DNA of 64,000 bases from Echinometra lucunter (GCA_029962745.1 CM057152.1:25524766-25588765); one strand, 5' to 3'. Shown: positions 24,654 through 36,480, counted from the stretch's first letter. Program-made: numbers and translations. The notes: generated from the letters alone by a model not told the origin.

Positions 24654-25054
24654 GTTGCTACTTGCCCTACTGAAGTTGTTGATCTCTTGATTATATGTCT
24701 ATGGGGAGGGACCATGACAGAGGGCACAGCTGTTTTCGCCGTCTTCTTCTTCTTTCGTATGAGGTAATAGTATTATACATATCTGAAGTGAGTTCCAACA
24801 TGGGAAGAAGGCAACATTCATGACAAAGCAACTAACTTAGATCTAAACAGCACCAGGTGTTACTGCACTGTTCTCTGGCAGTTTAAGGATCATGTCCAGC
24901 CAGCGCAGCCAGCAGTAAGGGATCTCCACGGAAAGCGGCCGTTCCTTCAGCTGATCGTTCCCCCAAATCTCCCCAATCAGGTTTAGTGATGTCAACGACG
25001 ATGACGGGGTCGGTGTGGCACGCGGTATAAGGAAGACATGTGCCGTGGAATTAT
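24654..25054. repeat. 401-bp direct repeat, left copy
   Basis: Nearly identical to 26309-26709: three substitutions seen (near 24914, 24947 and 24990) and no indels. It starts GTTGCTACTTGCCC and ends GCCGTGGAATTAT. No TG...CA termini, so not a standard LTR. It is followed by a pyrimidine-rich tract. Confidence 0.9.
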
Positions 25055-25700
25055 TTTTCCTTTATCCTTTATTTTTCGCTTATTTCACCAGTTTTTTGTG
25101 TTTCCCTTATGTATATAGACCCATTTCTTTTTTTCTTAATTCTCTGTCTATCCTCATTTCATTCTTTGTCACCTTTTCCTTTCCTTCTTCCATTATCTTT
25201 CTTCTTTCCTTCCGTATGGACGCTAATATTGTATTTCTATCTTTTCTGTCGTTCCTTTATGTTTTTCTTTGTTTTTATCTTCCTCTCTGTCTTCCTTAAT
25301 TTTCTTTCACCTTTTTTTTCCATCCTTCCTACTAAACCTATTTCTTTATTTCAATCCTATTTTTCTTTTTAATTGTTTTTATCTGTCTTCCTTTCCATTT
25401 TCATTTTTATTCATCTTTTTTTTCCATCCTTCCTATATATTTCTTAATTTTTCTATCCCAATCTTTCCTTACATGTAAAAGTACATGAACCTTGATTTAT
25501 ATCTCGTCTTCAGTCCAAGTTCCCTTTACTAAACTTATTTCTTTTCAGTCCAAGTTCTCTTGTACTATAAGGGTAGGGGTATACTTCTTATTTTTTCTTT
25601 CTTCCATCATGTCTTCCCTTGTTTCTTTATCTACTTAGTTTTATCGTTCCATTTCTCTTTCATTTTCCTTTTTACCTTTTTTGAAACCATTGTTCCATGT
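25051..25700. repeat. polypyrimidine tract
   Basis: About 650 bp overwhelmingly C/T on the plus strand (TTTCCTTT, TTCTTTCC runs). It yields spurious long frames rich in Phe, Leu and Ser. It lies between the two 401-bp repeats. Confidence 0.85.
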
Positions 25701-25892
25701 TCATCTTTTAAATGTGATTGAAATCCCACTGCTTTCAAGCGTTGATTATGGCAAAATTAAAACACAACTTTTCCTGTTCAGTTTGGCGATCTTACTCATG
25801 ATTAAATCTTACGGCTGGCGAATGATTGCATGAACGTACCAGCGTTTTAAACTGTTTTTAAACGTGTTAAAAATAAAAAATAAAAAAACAAT

Positions 25893-25972
25893 CTGGCCTC
25901 CATGCGGGTTCGAACCCGTCCACCTGTCAACATGTGTTCTATTGAACCTAGCACTACACGCGCGAGCCACAA
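25893..25972 (-). repeat. tRNA-like remnant
   Basis: The minus strand has GTGGCTCGCGCGTGTAGTGC and GGACGGGTTCGAACCCGCAT (A- and B-box-like, spaced as in a tRNA). The acceptor stem does not pair, so it is a pseudogene or SINE head. Confidence 0.5.
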
Positions 25973-26308
25973 CACTCTGAACGAAAAGTGCAGGGCTATC
26001 ACCGTCTATAAAAATACAGACCTCAATGATACATCAGCCTACACACCCTCTCCAACTGTATCGTATTCAAAAAGCTGTTTACAATCCTTTTTATAGTGTG
26101 TTCAAATTCCCGTGATTTAATCGTAATCACAATCATACTCACCTCGATCGGAGTTATAAGTTACTTAGGCCCTATAATCGTATTTGGTGTAAGAAAGTAT
26201 GTCAGCTCGTAAGAGCATGGCATGGATAAACTATGTAAACAAAGATAACAGAGTGTCGTATTTAGGAGATACCTCACGCGGGTCGGCCAGTATGGGTTGC
26301 ACATGCAA

Positions 26309-26709
26309 GTTGCTACTTGCCCTACTGAAGTTGTTGATCTCTTGATTATATGTCTATGGGGAGGGACCATGACAGAGGGCACAGCTGTTTTCGCCGTCTT
26401 CTTCTTCTTTCGTATGAGGTAATAGTATTATACATATCTGAAGTGAGTTCCAACATGGGAAGAAGGCAACATTCATGACAAAGCAACTAACTTAGATCTA
26501 AACAGCACCAGGTGTTACTGCACTGTTCTCTGGCAGTTTAAGGATCATGTCCAGCCAGCCCAGCCAGCAGTAAGGGATCTCCACGGAAAGCGGCCGTTCT
26601 TTCAGCTGATCGTTCCCCCAAATCTCCCCAATCAGGTTTAGTGATGTCGACGACGATGACGGGGTCGGTGTGGCACGCGGTATAAGGAAGACATGTGCCG
26701 TGGAATTAT
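26309..26709. repeat. 401-bp direct repeat, right copy
   Basis: Matches 24654-25054. Downstream it continues into GTCACGGTTTCCCTGCAACA and a short AT-rich end (AATATATAGAT near 26810). Confidence 0.9.
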
Positions 26710-27742
26710 GTCACGGTTTCCCTGCAACAGCAAGGGCGGACGCGGTCAAGGAAAAATATCTATAGCCGTAAAAAGAATTGGCCAGGGTCTGGCTTATCAT
26801 TTTAATATATAGATGTTTGCAATATTGTAGTTCATGTGGGAAGTCTCAAGTCATAATGCCCCAAAACAGCAGCTCAATCTTAGTTTCAATATTTTGTTTA
26901 TGGCAGGCCGCATGTTCGCTCACCGCCAAATGACACTTACTTATTCAAGATATAACGTGGCTTAATGACATGTTAATCATAGCGTGTGGCGTGCCTGCAT
27001 AGGTGATGTTTGTTTGAGCCATCCTCATTCATAAGCAACTTTAGATTTCTTAAATGGTCCCTACCATAATTCATATACTTTATAATGTAACTTGTATATA
27101 TTTTGCATCATTTGTTTTTTTATGGTTAAATAAAATTTGAATCTGAATCTGGATGTGTGTAATTTGCATATATTATAATACCAAATGAAAAAAATAAAGA
27201 TTTACAACAAAAATAATGATGGATTTGTGCTCCTTACATGATTCTCAAGGTCCATGCAAAATTTTGCAGCAATCAATCATGTCAAGGGCAATATACTGAG
27301 GGGGACCCAAGCCCCCCCCCCCCAAGCACTCACTACCCTCAAAATACCCGTCTTTGGGGGGTTGAGATAAATGCAAAGCCGTAATGGCTGTATGTTGGAA
27401 GGCCACTTATCGAAAGTCTCGTCCCGCATCTTTGATCTTCTCCACATCCATCCTTTTACATCTGCTTTCCCGATCCCCAAATGTTTTGTCTATGGAGAAA
27501 CTGGAGAATCAGGAGGGGAAAAGACACTGAGCGGGAAAGACGCTTAAGGCTGGGTTCCAAATTGGTCCTGACTTTTGATAAGGTGCCTAAGGGAGGGGGT
27601 ACTGATTCCACTGAAATCTTGCCTAAACCAGACACCATGATAGTCTACTCATTGTCTGAACTCACCTTAGTTCTTATTTTTGCAACAAGTTATAATAATA
27701 TGGAACTATACATTGATAAACACTAAACTTTGTTGATTTATG

Positions 27743-27774
27743 CAGGTGTTCTACTAATTTTGACCGGTACTGTA
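27743..27774. repeat. Tc1/mariner-like right terminal repeat
   Basis: CAGGTGTTCTACTAATTTTG then ACCGGTACTGTA, the inverted form of the end at 22485. Confidence 0.55.
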
Positions 27775-27961
27775 GGTTTTTTAGGAAACTTTGATGTACA
27801 GTACAATTGAATAAGGTAAATATAGCTGCTAAAATATAGTATATTTGCTCAATTTTTAGACATATGAAAACATTTTTTCCCCCAAACAGAAGGCATTTTA
27901 CAGGATAAATTGCTAATTAAGACTCTACACCTTTTTTTTTTTGTACTAGGGGCACTGTTAC

Positions 27962-28029
27962 CTCATGAGACTCTTCTCTTCCTCCGGTATTTCATCTTCT
28001 GGTGATGACCCAAATGAGAAGTTCATGGT
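27962..28029 (-). CDS. KNTC1: KNTC1 exon 12 of 21
   Basis: 68 bp, phase 0 in and 2 out. The acceptor is CCTCTCAG and the donor ATGAG|GTAACA. It is an acidic linker (SSPEDEIPEEEKSLMR) at the place of vertebrate ELFELQEDEALRR. Confidence 0.9.
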
Positions 28030-28223
28030 CTGAGAGGGAAAAGGAAAAAAAAAACAACAGCAAAAAACTCAGTTTCTACACATATAATGCTCATGAATGA
28101 ATGTGTAAAAGTTAAATTTTAAATTGCCAATACTCCTTTACTGTCAAGTTGGTAATAATCTTTCACTGAAAAAAAAAGAAACCTAAAATTCTGTCTGAAA
28201 CACAAACAAAAACAAAATCAAGA

Positions 28224-28818
28224 CTAGATGAATCCTCGACCATGCGCGGTCGAAATTTATGCCTCCACAATTGCCAGATCGGAAATATATGGCACATTTA
28301 TGTTGATTTTTTTATTTTCATGTATAAAATGACATCTTTGACCTTGTGACCCCCAAATCTAATGAGAATTATGAGACTTCCATATGCATACATAAGCTAA
28401 GTTTGGAGATGAACCGTCACAGAGTTGTTAAGTTATCGCAAGAACAAGCAATTTTCATGTATATAATGACCTCTATGACCTTTGACCTTTAACCTTGAGA
28501 CCCCAAAATCTAATCAAATCATTGTCAATCCCATATGCATACATGTGCTAAGTTTGAGGTTGATCGGTCAAATGGTTGTTGAGTTATGGTGAAAACGAAC
28601 CATTTCTATGTACATAATGACCTCTATGACCTTTGACCTTTAACCTTGTGATCCCAAAATCTAATCAGATCATTGTCCCTCCCATATGCAAACAGGAGCC
28701 AAGTTTGAAGTTGATCCGTCAAACGGTTCTTAAGTTATCGCGAGAACGAGAACGGGACGGATGGACGACCCGAAAACATAATGCCTCCGGCAACCACATA
28801 CAGTGGGCGGAGGCATAA
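28224..28818 (+). repeat. DR1-type composite repeat, full copy 3
   Basis: Same borders as copy 2 with three to four units; TTTATGCCTCCAC at the start and GGGCGGAGGCATAAA at the end. Confidence 0.92.
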
Positions 28819-28829
28819 AAAGGACATAT

Positions 28830-29783
28830 ACAAAATAATGTTTTAAAAGACGAAAAACCTAGCCATTATTTCTGACAAACACATTATAAATCATTGGACA
28901 AACAAAAATTACATACACATATATTTTGTTATATATTAGTGATATTAGTAAACATGCTCTTTTATCTTCTTTCACTTTTTTTTACAGTAGGAAGGATCAA
29001 CATTGGGAAAGGTACCATATCTTAAATTTATAACGACATAAATTACATAATGCTTAATTCACCTGTTATTTCTATTTTGAAACCGCATCTCTCCATTATT
29101 TCACTCTTTGAACTGTTGAACCTAAAGTATCTTCTCGCCTGTCGTAGTTTTATCATTACCATATAACAGGTGAACCATATAAAACAAAAATATATGTTCC
29201 ATTGTTAATGTCAATTTTGCTTATCTTTGTTCATGAAAACAAGTTTATTACCATTACTCGTTATCTTATACTAATGCAATTAGCCTTACACCAAACTATT
29301 GTTCTATCGTATGATTGCTCAGCAATCAATGTTCATGTATATTTTGTCCTCTCATTTTTTATGTACATACCATTCCAGACCTGCCTTGAACCAGAATAAG
29401 TTCATGGACCTGGTTTTGACTGTTTTTCTTATATTATACTCTGTTAAACTATACATGTAAACTATTTTTCTTTGAAATAAAGAAATGATTACAACAATAT
29501 ATCACTGTTGATGTTATATTTCTGTGCATGGCATCAGTTTTGTGAATGTAACTCTTTTGGCCCTGGTTCCATCCCTAGCCACAGACTAGCAGGACATTAG
29601 TACCGGTATACAAATGATGCATGCACATGAGTACATTAAAAGACATGCATCATTTGTTTCATGCAATGACTCTTCTAGATCCTGTTATTTGATAAAATAA
29701 AAACAAAAATAGATCTATCCCACAAACATTTTTTCTACTTACCCCCAAATTCTCGCACAGTCATGGAAGCTGCAATTTGCTTT
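28830..29783. other. intron, nothing defined
   Basis: AT-rich. A possible LINE or SINE 3' end with AAATAAAGAAATGATTACAA at about 29476-29500; otherwise no feature seen. Confidence 0.55.
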
Positions 29784-29796
29784 CTTGTGTGATGTA

Positions 29797-30986
29797 ATAA
29801 TGGCTGAACTTCGCGAGCGAAGATTAGGAAGATGCACATGATTTTTTGTGACTACAAAGTCCAATTTTGGAGAGACACACTCTCCCACATCTTGGACATG
29901 GATAGACTTGTTCATGGGGGGCAGCGTCCTGAGTGGAAATACGGGCCTTCCGCCTTCTGCGTCCTTCCTCTAAGGCTGCACGACGTCCTGCTTCGAAGGA
30001 GGCAGCTGCCTTCTTGGTGCGTTGCCTCCATGCATTTCGATTCACTGCATGCGCTTCCCACATATCATGGCTGATGTTACACAAGGACAGGTTGCACTTT
30101 AGAGAGTCTTTGTAGCGTTTACGAGGTGCACCTCTCTTCCGCTTGCCAGAGCAAAGTTCACCAAAGAGCAAGATCTTGGGAAGGCAGTTTTCCTCCATCC
30201 TGTAGACATGCCCAGCCCAACGCAGCTGCAATTGTATGAAGATGGCTTCTATACTTGACAAGCCTGCTCTTTTGAGAACCTCAACGTTTGTCACACGGTC
30301 TTGCCAGCGAATCCTGAAGATGCTTCGGAGACATCGTTGGTGGAAACGCTCTAGGAGGCGTATGTGACGGCGGTACAAAGTCCAGGACTCTGCCCCATAC
30401 AGGAGTGTTGAGATGACAACAGCTCTATAGACACTCAATTTAGACTCTGTTTTAAGGTGATGATTGTTCCAGACTCTCCTTCGTAGTCTGCCAAAAGCAC
30501 TGTTTGCTTTAGCGAGTCTATTGTCAATTTCCTTGTCAAGTCTAGCATCATTTGAGATAGTACTTCCCAGGTACGTAAAGTGCTTGACAGCGTTTAGCTC
30601 TGAACCCTCAATGAATATGACCGGGGGAGAGTATTCCGCTTGAGGTGCAGGTTGGAACAGTACCTCAGTCTTCTTCATGCTGATAGATAGGCCAAATAAC
30701 TGAGCTGATTCTGAGAAGCATGTAGTGATGCGCTGTAAATCCTGCTGGCTGTGTGCTACTAGAGCACAGTCATCTGCAAAAAGCAGTTCACGTACAAGAT
30801 GTTCCTGAGTCTTGGTGTAAGCCTTAAAGCGTCTAAGGTTGAAGAGTCCTCCATCTGCACGGAAACGGAAACCCTGGATAAGGGGCCCATACCGGGTACT
30901 GTCAGCCGTAGCCAGCTGAGCCCGGGACTCATGTCAGGCAGGGTCGTCACGCCCTGAAGTAGTGGGCAAAGCCCACTACCCACTAC
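29797..30986 (-). mobile_element. 5'-truncated LINE with 13-bp target duplication
   Basis: Flanked by identical CTTGTGTGATGTA copies (29784-29796 and 30987-30999). The minus strand carries the 3' part of a non-LTR retrotransposon ORF2 and a very short 3' tail ending TTCGCGAAGTTCAGCCATTA. The 5' end (30900-30986) is not recognisable as RT and contains the hairpin GTAGTGGGCTTTGCCCACTA. Clade not assigned. Confidence 0.85.
29824..30900 (-). CDS. LINE reverse transcriptase C-terminal part
   Basis: Continuous frame of about 358 codons (a Met at 30678 begins the last 284). It contains the RT catalytic motif as FADDCALVAH (about 30770-30790), HFTYLGSTISNDARLDKEID, TLLYGAESWTLYRRH, QLRWAGHVYRM, GKRKRGAPRKRYKD, and a C-terminal CxxC...HxxxC finger (CPRCGRVC, SHKKSC). 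The fingers/palm start and the endonuclease are missing, so it is 5'-truncated and non-autonomous; yet the remaining frame has no stop, suggesting a recent insertion. Confidence 0.85.
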   Translation of the reverse strand, partial: STRYGPLIQGFRFRADGGLFNLRRFKAYTKTQEHLVRELLFADDCALVAHSQQDLQRITTCFSESAQLFGLSISMKKTEVLFQPAPQAEYSPPVIFIEGSELNAVKHFTYLGSTISNDARLDKEIDNRLAKANSAFGRLRRRVWNNHHLKTESKLSVYRAVVISTLLYGAESWTLYRRHIRLLERFHQRCLRSIFRIRWQDRVTNVEVLKRAGLSSIEAIFIQLQLRWAGHVYRMEENCLPKILLFGELCSGKRKRGAPRKRYKDSLKCNLSLCNISHDMWEAHAVNRNAWRQRTKKAAASFEAGRRAALEEGRRRRKARISTQDAAPHEQVYPCPRCGRVCLSKIGLCSHKKSCASS

Positions 30987-31470
30987 CTTGTGTGATGTAC
31001 ATCACGTACAATAAGCGTGCGCAGTCAGCTTAAATGTAATGCGCTTCCTAGTAGTACGCACATCAAATGTCCTTGCCATATAAAACAACACAAAAGATTA
31101 AAAGAAAGACAACAACAAAACAAAAAAAACATTGGATAGGACTGCAAACTTTTGCACGCTTTTCAGAAGAAAAAAAAAAAATGTGACAGGGCTCAAAAAC
31201 TGAAACACACGTGACTGCGCTCAACCAATCACTTGATTAGGATCTAGGAGTGAGTTGTATAATCTCAATTAATCAATCTCAACCCACATGAAGTAAATAC
31301 ATGTCTTAGAGTAAGAAATTCCTTATCGTGTCTGCTCAGCTGAGACTACATGTAGGTAAGAGTAACTTCATATAGCACTTTGATATTTTGTACCTAAATC
31401 TATTTTTACTCTTATTATTTCATTCCTCACTGACTTTCAAATAGTGCTTCACTACTTAAATAGGACATAC

Positions 31471-31589
31471 CGTTTCCTCTTGCTTGCTGGAGACAGGTTG
31501 AGGCATCCATTCTTCCATCAGATGAATACGAATCTTCTCTAAATTACAGTTATTAATCTTGGCTATCTCCTCTACGGCAGAATTGATAT
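31471..31589 (-). CDS. KNTC1: KNTC1 exon 11 of 21
   Basis: 119 bp, phase 1 in and 0 out. The acceptor is GCACTAG and the donor ACG|GTATGT. The peptide DINSAVEEIAKINNCNLEKI and MEEWMPQP matches vertebrate DIHAAAKEIAEVNEINLEKV and LEKWLCPS closely. Confidence 0.95.
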
Positions 31590-31974
31590 CTAGTGCAAAG
31601 AAAAAAGAGGTATAGTTTGACAATCCAAACATTCTTCAAAACAGATTTTTAATCTTAATTTTAGGAGATAGATAGCAATATACATGTAATAAGCTGCTAG
31701 AAAGCTTTAAATTTCCTTCTTAAAGTAGCAGTGAGAAGAAAGTAATTGAATTCAAATATTTATTTAATTTATATCATTGCAGAGGAGACGGTTAGCTTGA
31801 ACAAACCTATCCAATTTTCTGTTTGAAATTACTGAAAGTGACAATATTATCAACAATAAACTGGTACAATACAGTCCCGCTAAAGTGCAATTTTCTGCTT
31901 GAAATTACTAAAAGTAACAATTATTATCAACAATAAAATGGTACAATACAGTCCCACTAAGTGCAATTGAAAAA

Positions 31975-33560
31975 CTTCCAAACACTGCCGAGATGTGTGA
32001 CGCCACAGGTGGAACATAATTTGCACAAGCAGACGATGTCCCATAACATCTCACACATTTTTCAGTATCTGTTTGTCATCTCTTCTTCACTTACTTCTCT
32101 TACTTCACTAGTCACAAGTGCCAGTCTAATTTTTTTAATCATTACCTCACTCTAATCTTTTTGCATGGTATTATTTTGATGAAAAATGCAGGGTTAGAAA
32201 AATAAAGGAATCATCTGCTCGTGAGCAGAATAAGATGCCAATGTATTTTCAGCTGCATGCACCATGACATGTCTGCATTTTTAAAAGACCCGGGCTATTT
32301 CTGGTCTAGTTATCCCCGGGGGGGGGGGGGGGGGGGGGGCATTATGGGCCCCCCCCCCCTTATGATCTCGGCCGTGGATCGCCGGATCGGCACGAAAATT
32401 GGCATGAGGGTAGAGAATGATGTAATCTACAAGGCTATATGATTAGATTTTCTCAAATGTTTTGTTTTATTTTATATGGATTAATCTAAGCTAATTTATG
32501 CGAGAAATCACAGTTTTGGCTATATCTCCCCCCCCCCCCCCCTTATGATCCTCGGCCGTGGATCGCCGTGGATCGCCGGATCGGCACGAAAATTGGCATG
32601 AGGGTAGAGAATGATGTAATCTACAAGGCTACATGGTTAGATTTTCTCAAATTGTTTTGTTTTATTTTATATGGATTAATTTATGCTAATTTATGCGAGA
32701 AATCATAGTTTTGGCTATATCTCACTGAATAAAGCTATAGGAACAATAATTTTTGGTACAAGTGCTTTTCATATCATTCACATCGACTCCTTTACTAAAA
32801 AACAATGGGTTATCAATTTTTTTTGTTATGTATTCTATTGTTTTACAAATTCCTTATGTATTTCTTTGGGGTTTTTTTTAAACGTCTTTGTGTGGGTGTG
32901 GGTTGGTGTGAGTGTGTGTGTGTATGTGAGAGTGTGTGTTTGATGTTTCTCACTATTTTAGAGAGAGTAATTATTCTTTCCTGACAGTATTTACATAATT
33001 TTGAAGTTTCTAATTTTGCCCATAGGTCTGTACACAGTCATATACAAAAATAGTGAAATCTTAACGACTTGCGTTCGTAATCGTAATCTGACACCGGCAC
33101 CGTAGGTCCGATCGACATAAATTTGGTATCAAAACGTACGGGAAGGATCAGAGAAAAAGGTCATTGAATCTCAGATCGATACATCTAGTCGTTGCGGAGT
33201 ACTGTCAAAAATTCAACAGGGGGGCCATTATGGCCCCCCCCCCCCCTCCGGGTATATTAGGGTTAAGAAAGAACGTATACCGTCCATGCTGCTATTCAGA
33301 TGGCATTTCACTTTGAAAGTAGGGTAACCCTTAACCTGTATATTTACGGACTAAGTTATCGGAATTGGTTTCACTTCCCTTTTAGAATGGTGTGAATGTG
33401 AAATACAGTCCTGTTTATATAAATCAAACTCTAAATTGAAAAATAATTATGCAATTATGTTCATTAGCTATGGGATGTTGTCTGCTTACGAATGATTTGT
33501 CTATCCTTTGAAATCATCAGAACATCGCTATGTTTTTTCTGGCGAATCGCTTGTATATCC
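31975..33560. repeat. interspersed repeat interrupted by copy C region
   Basis: Left half 31975-32080 (ACACTGCCGAGATGTGTGAC, TGGAACATAATTTGCAC, TTTTTCAGTATCTGTTTG) and right half 33470-33560 (TGGGATGTTGTCTGCTTACG, AAAACATCGCTAT-like) match the contiguous repeat at 20455-20650. So 32081-33470 looks like one or more insertions into an older repeat. Confidence 0.65.
32280..33262. mobile_element. piggyBac-like G-rich MITE, copy C, internally duplicated
   Basis: Right end is (reverse complement) CCCTAATATACCCGGAG followed by TTAA (33263-33266). The left end is eroded, near 32280-32320. Two tandem copies of a segment of about 180 bp (GATCGCCGGATCGGCACGAA ... TTTTGGCTATATCTC) lie at 32358-32530 and 32545-32725. 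Poly-G/C at 32316-32353, 32531-32542 and 33236-33247. It also holds a GTGTGTGTG-rich stretch (32890-32940). Confidence 0.65.
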
Positions 33561-33689
33561 CAGGTCCAAATCACACTTAACACTGAGATTTCCATGAATT
33601 TTCTTTGACTTTTGGTAATCTTTCATTTTCCATGACTTAGCCAGGCCTTGCAATATGTTCTTAAATTCCCATGACTACAGGAATCCAGT

Positions 33690-33858
33690 GCACCGTTTTA
33701 TGAAAGTTGTCAGCACTGATAAGTTGTCAGTCTCTGACAATTTCAGTAAAAGCCTTGGTTTTGATTGGCTGACAAGCACTGTTCACTGACTGTTACTATG
33801 GTAATTGTCAGAGAATGACAACTTGTCAGTGCTGACAACTTTCATGAAAGGATGCCCT
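33690..33858. mobile_element. palindromic MITE, TTTCATGAAAG family, copy 2
   Basis: Same structure as 60181-60348 (CACCGTTTTATGAAAGTTGT ... CAACTTTCATGAAAGGATG). It ends 12 bases before the donor side of KNTC1 exon 10. Confidence 0.85.
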
Positions 33859-33870
33859 GTTATAACCTAC

Positions 33871-34078
33871 CTGGGAGGTTGTGATGATAACCTTGCATGT
33901 GCTGCTCAATGCTAGGATGTTGATAGAGACTGAAGATGAGCTTTGCTGGTGTAGCAATCATCTGTGTGTATGGAGGTTCAGCAAGGCCGTGATGATGAAG
34001 GGCTTCCTCTGTGCTGACAGCAATACGTTCTGCAACTAGATGCTGGTGGGTGGCACATGCCTTCTGGTGATCAGAAGT
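33871..34078 (-). CDS. KNTC1: KNTC1 exon 10 of 21
   Basis: 208 bp, phase 0 in and 1 out. The donor is CCAG|GTAGGT. Residues TPAKLIFSLYQHPSIEQ match vertebrate KPAHLIVSLYEHPSINQ. The acceptor chosen is TTTGAG at 34080-34079; an in-frame alternative CACCAG 15 bases further in would drop five residues. Confidence 0.93.
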
Positions 34079-34933
34079 CTCAAATGTAAACAGAAAAACA
34101 CATTTCAGTGCATATTATGGCCAGTAATAATATTTTGCACATACCAATCTGTTCAAGTAAATGCTCATCAAGTTAATTTTGAGACACAGTACAAATGTTT
34201 CATGAGTATTTACTTTATTGTCATTAAGGTGATAAAATCTTGTAATTCAACAGCCATTTTTCCCATTATTTTGAAGCCAAGGACCAATCCGACATTCTGA
34301 TGAAACAAAATACCTACCTTAAAAAAGAAATACAGCTGTAAGTGCTATGTACTGGAAAGGTAATCATAAAATAAACAAAAGTTTTTTCCCTCTCCAGGAA
34401 ATCATTTTTTTTCCCCGTTATGAGGTTTTATCTAACCACAGACATACATGTATGTCATGATTCCAGATGACTCTTTACACTAAATGAAAACATTTCATAA
34501 TGTGTACACTGTGCACCTAATAATCAATTCTATCACGTTCAAATTGATTGCAGCAAACAACAAACTACAGTAAGCTACCTATAACAAACTGAATGGAAAT
34601 TTATTTTGAAGCATCAAACATTAAGAGTGAATTCTCACCTAGCACTTTTAATATGAGAGTAGGGTTGTCCCTGTATTAAGTATACAAATATTAAATCATT
34701 CAGTAGTCAACGGGTCAAAAGGTTGCACCTTTTTTCTTTCTTTCTTCTGTCTTTTCTTTCGATAACGATCTATAAATATCCATGGAATTGTAAATACTTC
34801 TGTGCAAATTACAAATACTCATCTTACTGATATAAAAAATAAATATATGCAGTTGCTTTTCTGCATAAATGCCTGTGTCTTTGTCTGTGTGGGGGGGGGG
34901 GGGAAGGGGGGGAGGGTGGTTTCAAACACTTAC

Positions 34934-35007
34934 CCCTTTGTCACTTAACTCTTGCCATCTGCTAGCAAGCCGTTCACACATTTTCAGAGCCATCTCCTTC
35001 TGTTTAC
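34934..35007 (-). CDS. KNTC1: KNTC1 exon 9 of 21
   Basis: 74 bp, phase 1 in and 0 out. The acceptor is TTTTACAG and the donor GGG|GTAAGT. It encodes KEMALKMCERLASRWQELS, aligned with vertebrate ISALKFCLYLAERWLQNI. Confidence 0.93.
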
Positions 35008-35481
35008 CTGTAAAATCAATATAGATGCCACTTTAACTTACAACAGGTCTGTTCCAAACTGCTCTACACATGATAAACATTTTAAAGCACTGTGATCAAT
35101 ACTGCATTCTTTCCCAAATATTACAGTCTCTTCATTTTAATATTTAGATACCCCCAACAGACTCTGGACATATTTTGTTGAATGCCATTCAAAATCACTT
35201 TAAGCATAAGTACAATCAACCAATAAAAAGAGAAAATTTCACATTTCATTTTTCCTCAAATGCAGCTAAAATGAGCTAATATATGTAATTTAAGGGTTAA
35301 ACTTTAAGCATTTATTAAGAAAAAAAAAAGAAAATGGCAGGTAACCTCTAATCCAGCAGTCTAATCCAGCAGAAATTTTGTTCCTGTGACTGGTTGCACT
35401 GTATGTAAATTCGCCATAATCTGTAAAAAATAAAAACCTTTAAAGGGAACTGAATTATTTGAATAATGTAAGAGAACTTAC

Positions 35482-35625
35482 TGACTTGAAGCTCCTTGGC
35501 TATGAATCGAGCTGTTACAACAGCCATCTCTGGGTGCTGAACTTTGACCAGAATATTCTTGACTGTATTCAGAGTATCCATGTCTAGCTTACAGGGAGGA
35601 TGGAAGCCCCTCTCATCTCTGCCAT
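35482..35625 (-). CDS. KNTC1: KNTC1 exon 8 of 21
   Basis: 144 bp, phase 1 in and 1 out. The acceptor is TGACAG and the donor GTCA|GTAAGT. It contains NTVKNILVKVQHPEMAVVTA and RFIAKELQVS, aligned with vertebrate QTIESCLLSIVNPEWAVAIAISLAQDI. Confidence 0.94.
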
Positions 35626-35762
35626 CTGTCATCAAAATGAAGGGAAAATTTGAATTCTATTCAGATTCATGCATAAAGGCCAAATATGTTGTTGCCTGAC
35701 ACATCATGTAATAATATTGCCATCTTCTGGTTTCACTTATCATAAAAATGTGAAATATCATA

Positions 35763-36480
35763 TTCAATTCAATTCAAGATTATTTATATTCCAAATCATT
35801 AAAAAGTTACATCAAAAAACAATTACAAATACATTTCAGATACAAAAATATAATAGATAAGGAAAAAAGGGAACTAAAAAAAGCAAAAGCTTGTGGGTTA
35901 CATAGGTTCCCTCGTACATTCTCATTGCAATTGAAATGCGTAAATAAGAAGAGGAGAAAATAAATTCACACTTATCAAGCTTAGGTTACATTGTACATGT
36001 ACAAGACGATAACACACACGCACACTCAATCTCACGGGGAGATGGGGGGGGGGGGCAGTCACTACTGGAACTAGGATGATGACTTAATGACTGTACACAG
36101 ACAGCAAGCTCAACTTACATTTATCTTAAAATAATCTCAAGTAACTACATGATGTAATTTTAGTATTCAGAGAGTTCCATATGCGAGGGCCTTGATGACA
36201 GATTAAATTCAACGTGCGTTTACTTTGTACTTTGGAATAGTGCAATTTGGAACTTTGCCAAGTATTGTATGTATATGCTTATTCAATAGAAAAAGTGAAG
36301 AAATATTTATTGATAATATTGCACATTTATTCTTGAACATTAATGGAGCAATTTGGTAAGTATGAATATCAAATATATTTCGAGGTTTAAGTCTATAAAA
36401 TAATGGTTGGGAATGAGCCAGAATATGAAAATGAGAAATGATTTGTATTGTGGAGACAATGATCAGAGGCACAACAATTT
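35763..36480 (-). mobile_element. decayed LINE 3' end
   Basis: The minus strand, with stops, reads RTLNLICHQGPRIWNSLN and TKITSCSYLRLF, the GP.IWNSLP...S...F style tail of CR1/L2-type RT proteins. It then has a 3' tail of ATTGA/ATTGAATT repeats (35763-35780). Non-functional. Confidence 0.6.

Noticed and set aside
25015..25478. Overlapping Phe/Leu/Ser-rich frames of 70-110 aa
   Set aside because: They come from the polypyrimidine tract; composition is a by-product of C/T bias and no family is recognisable.
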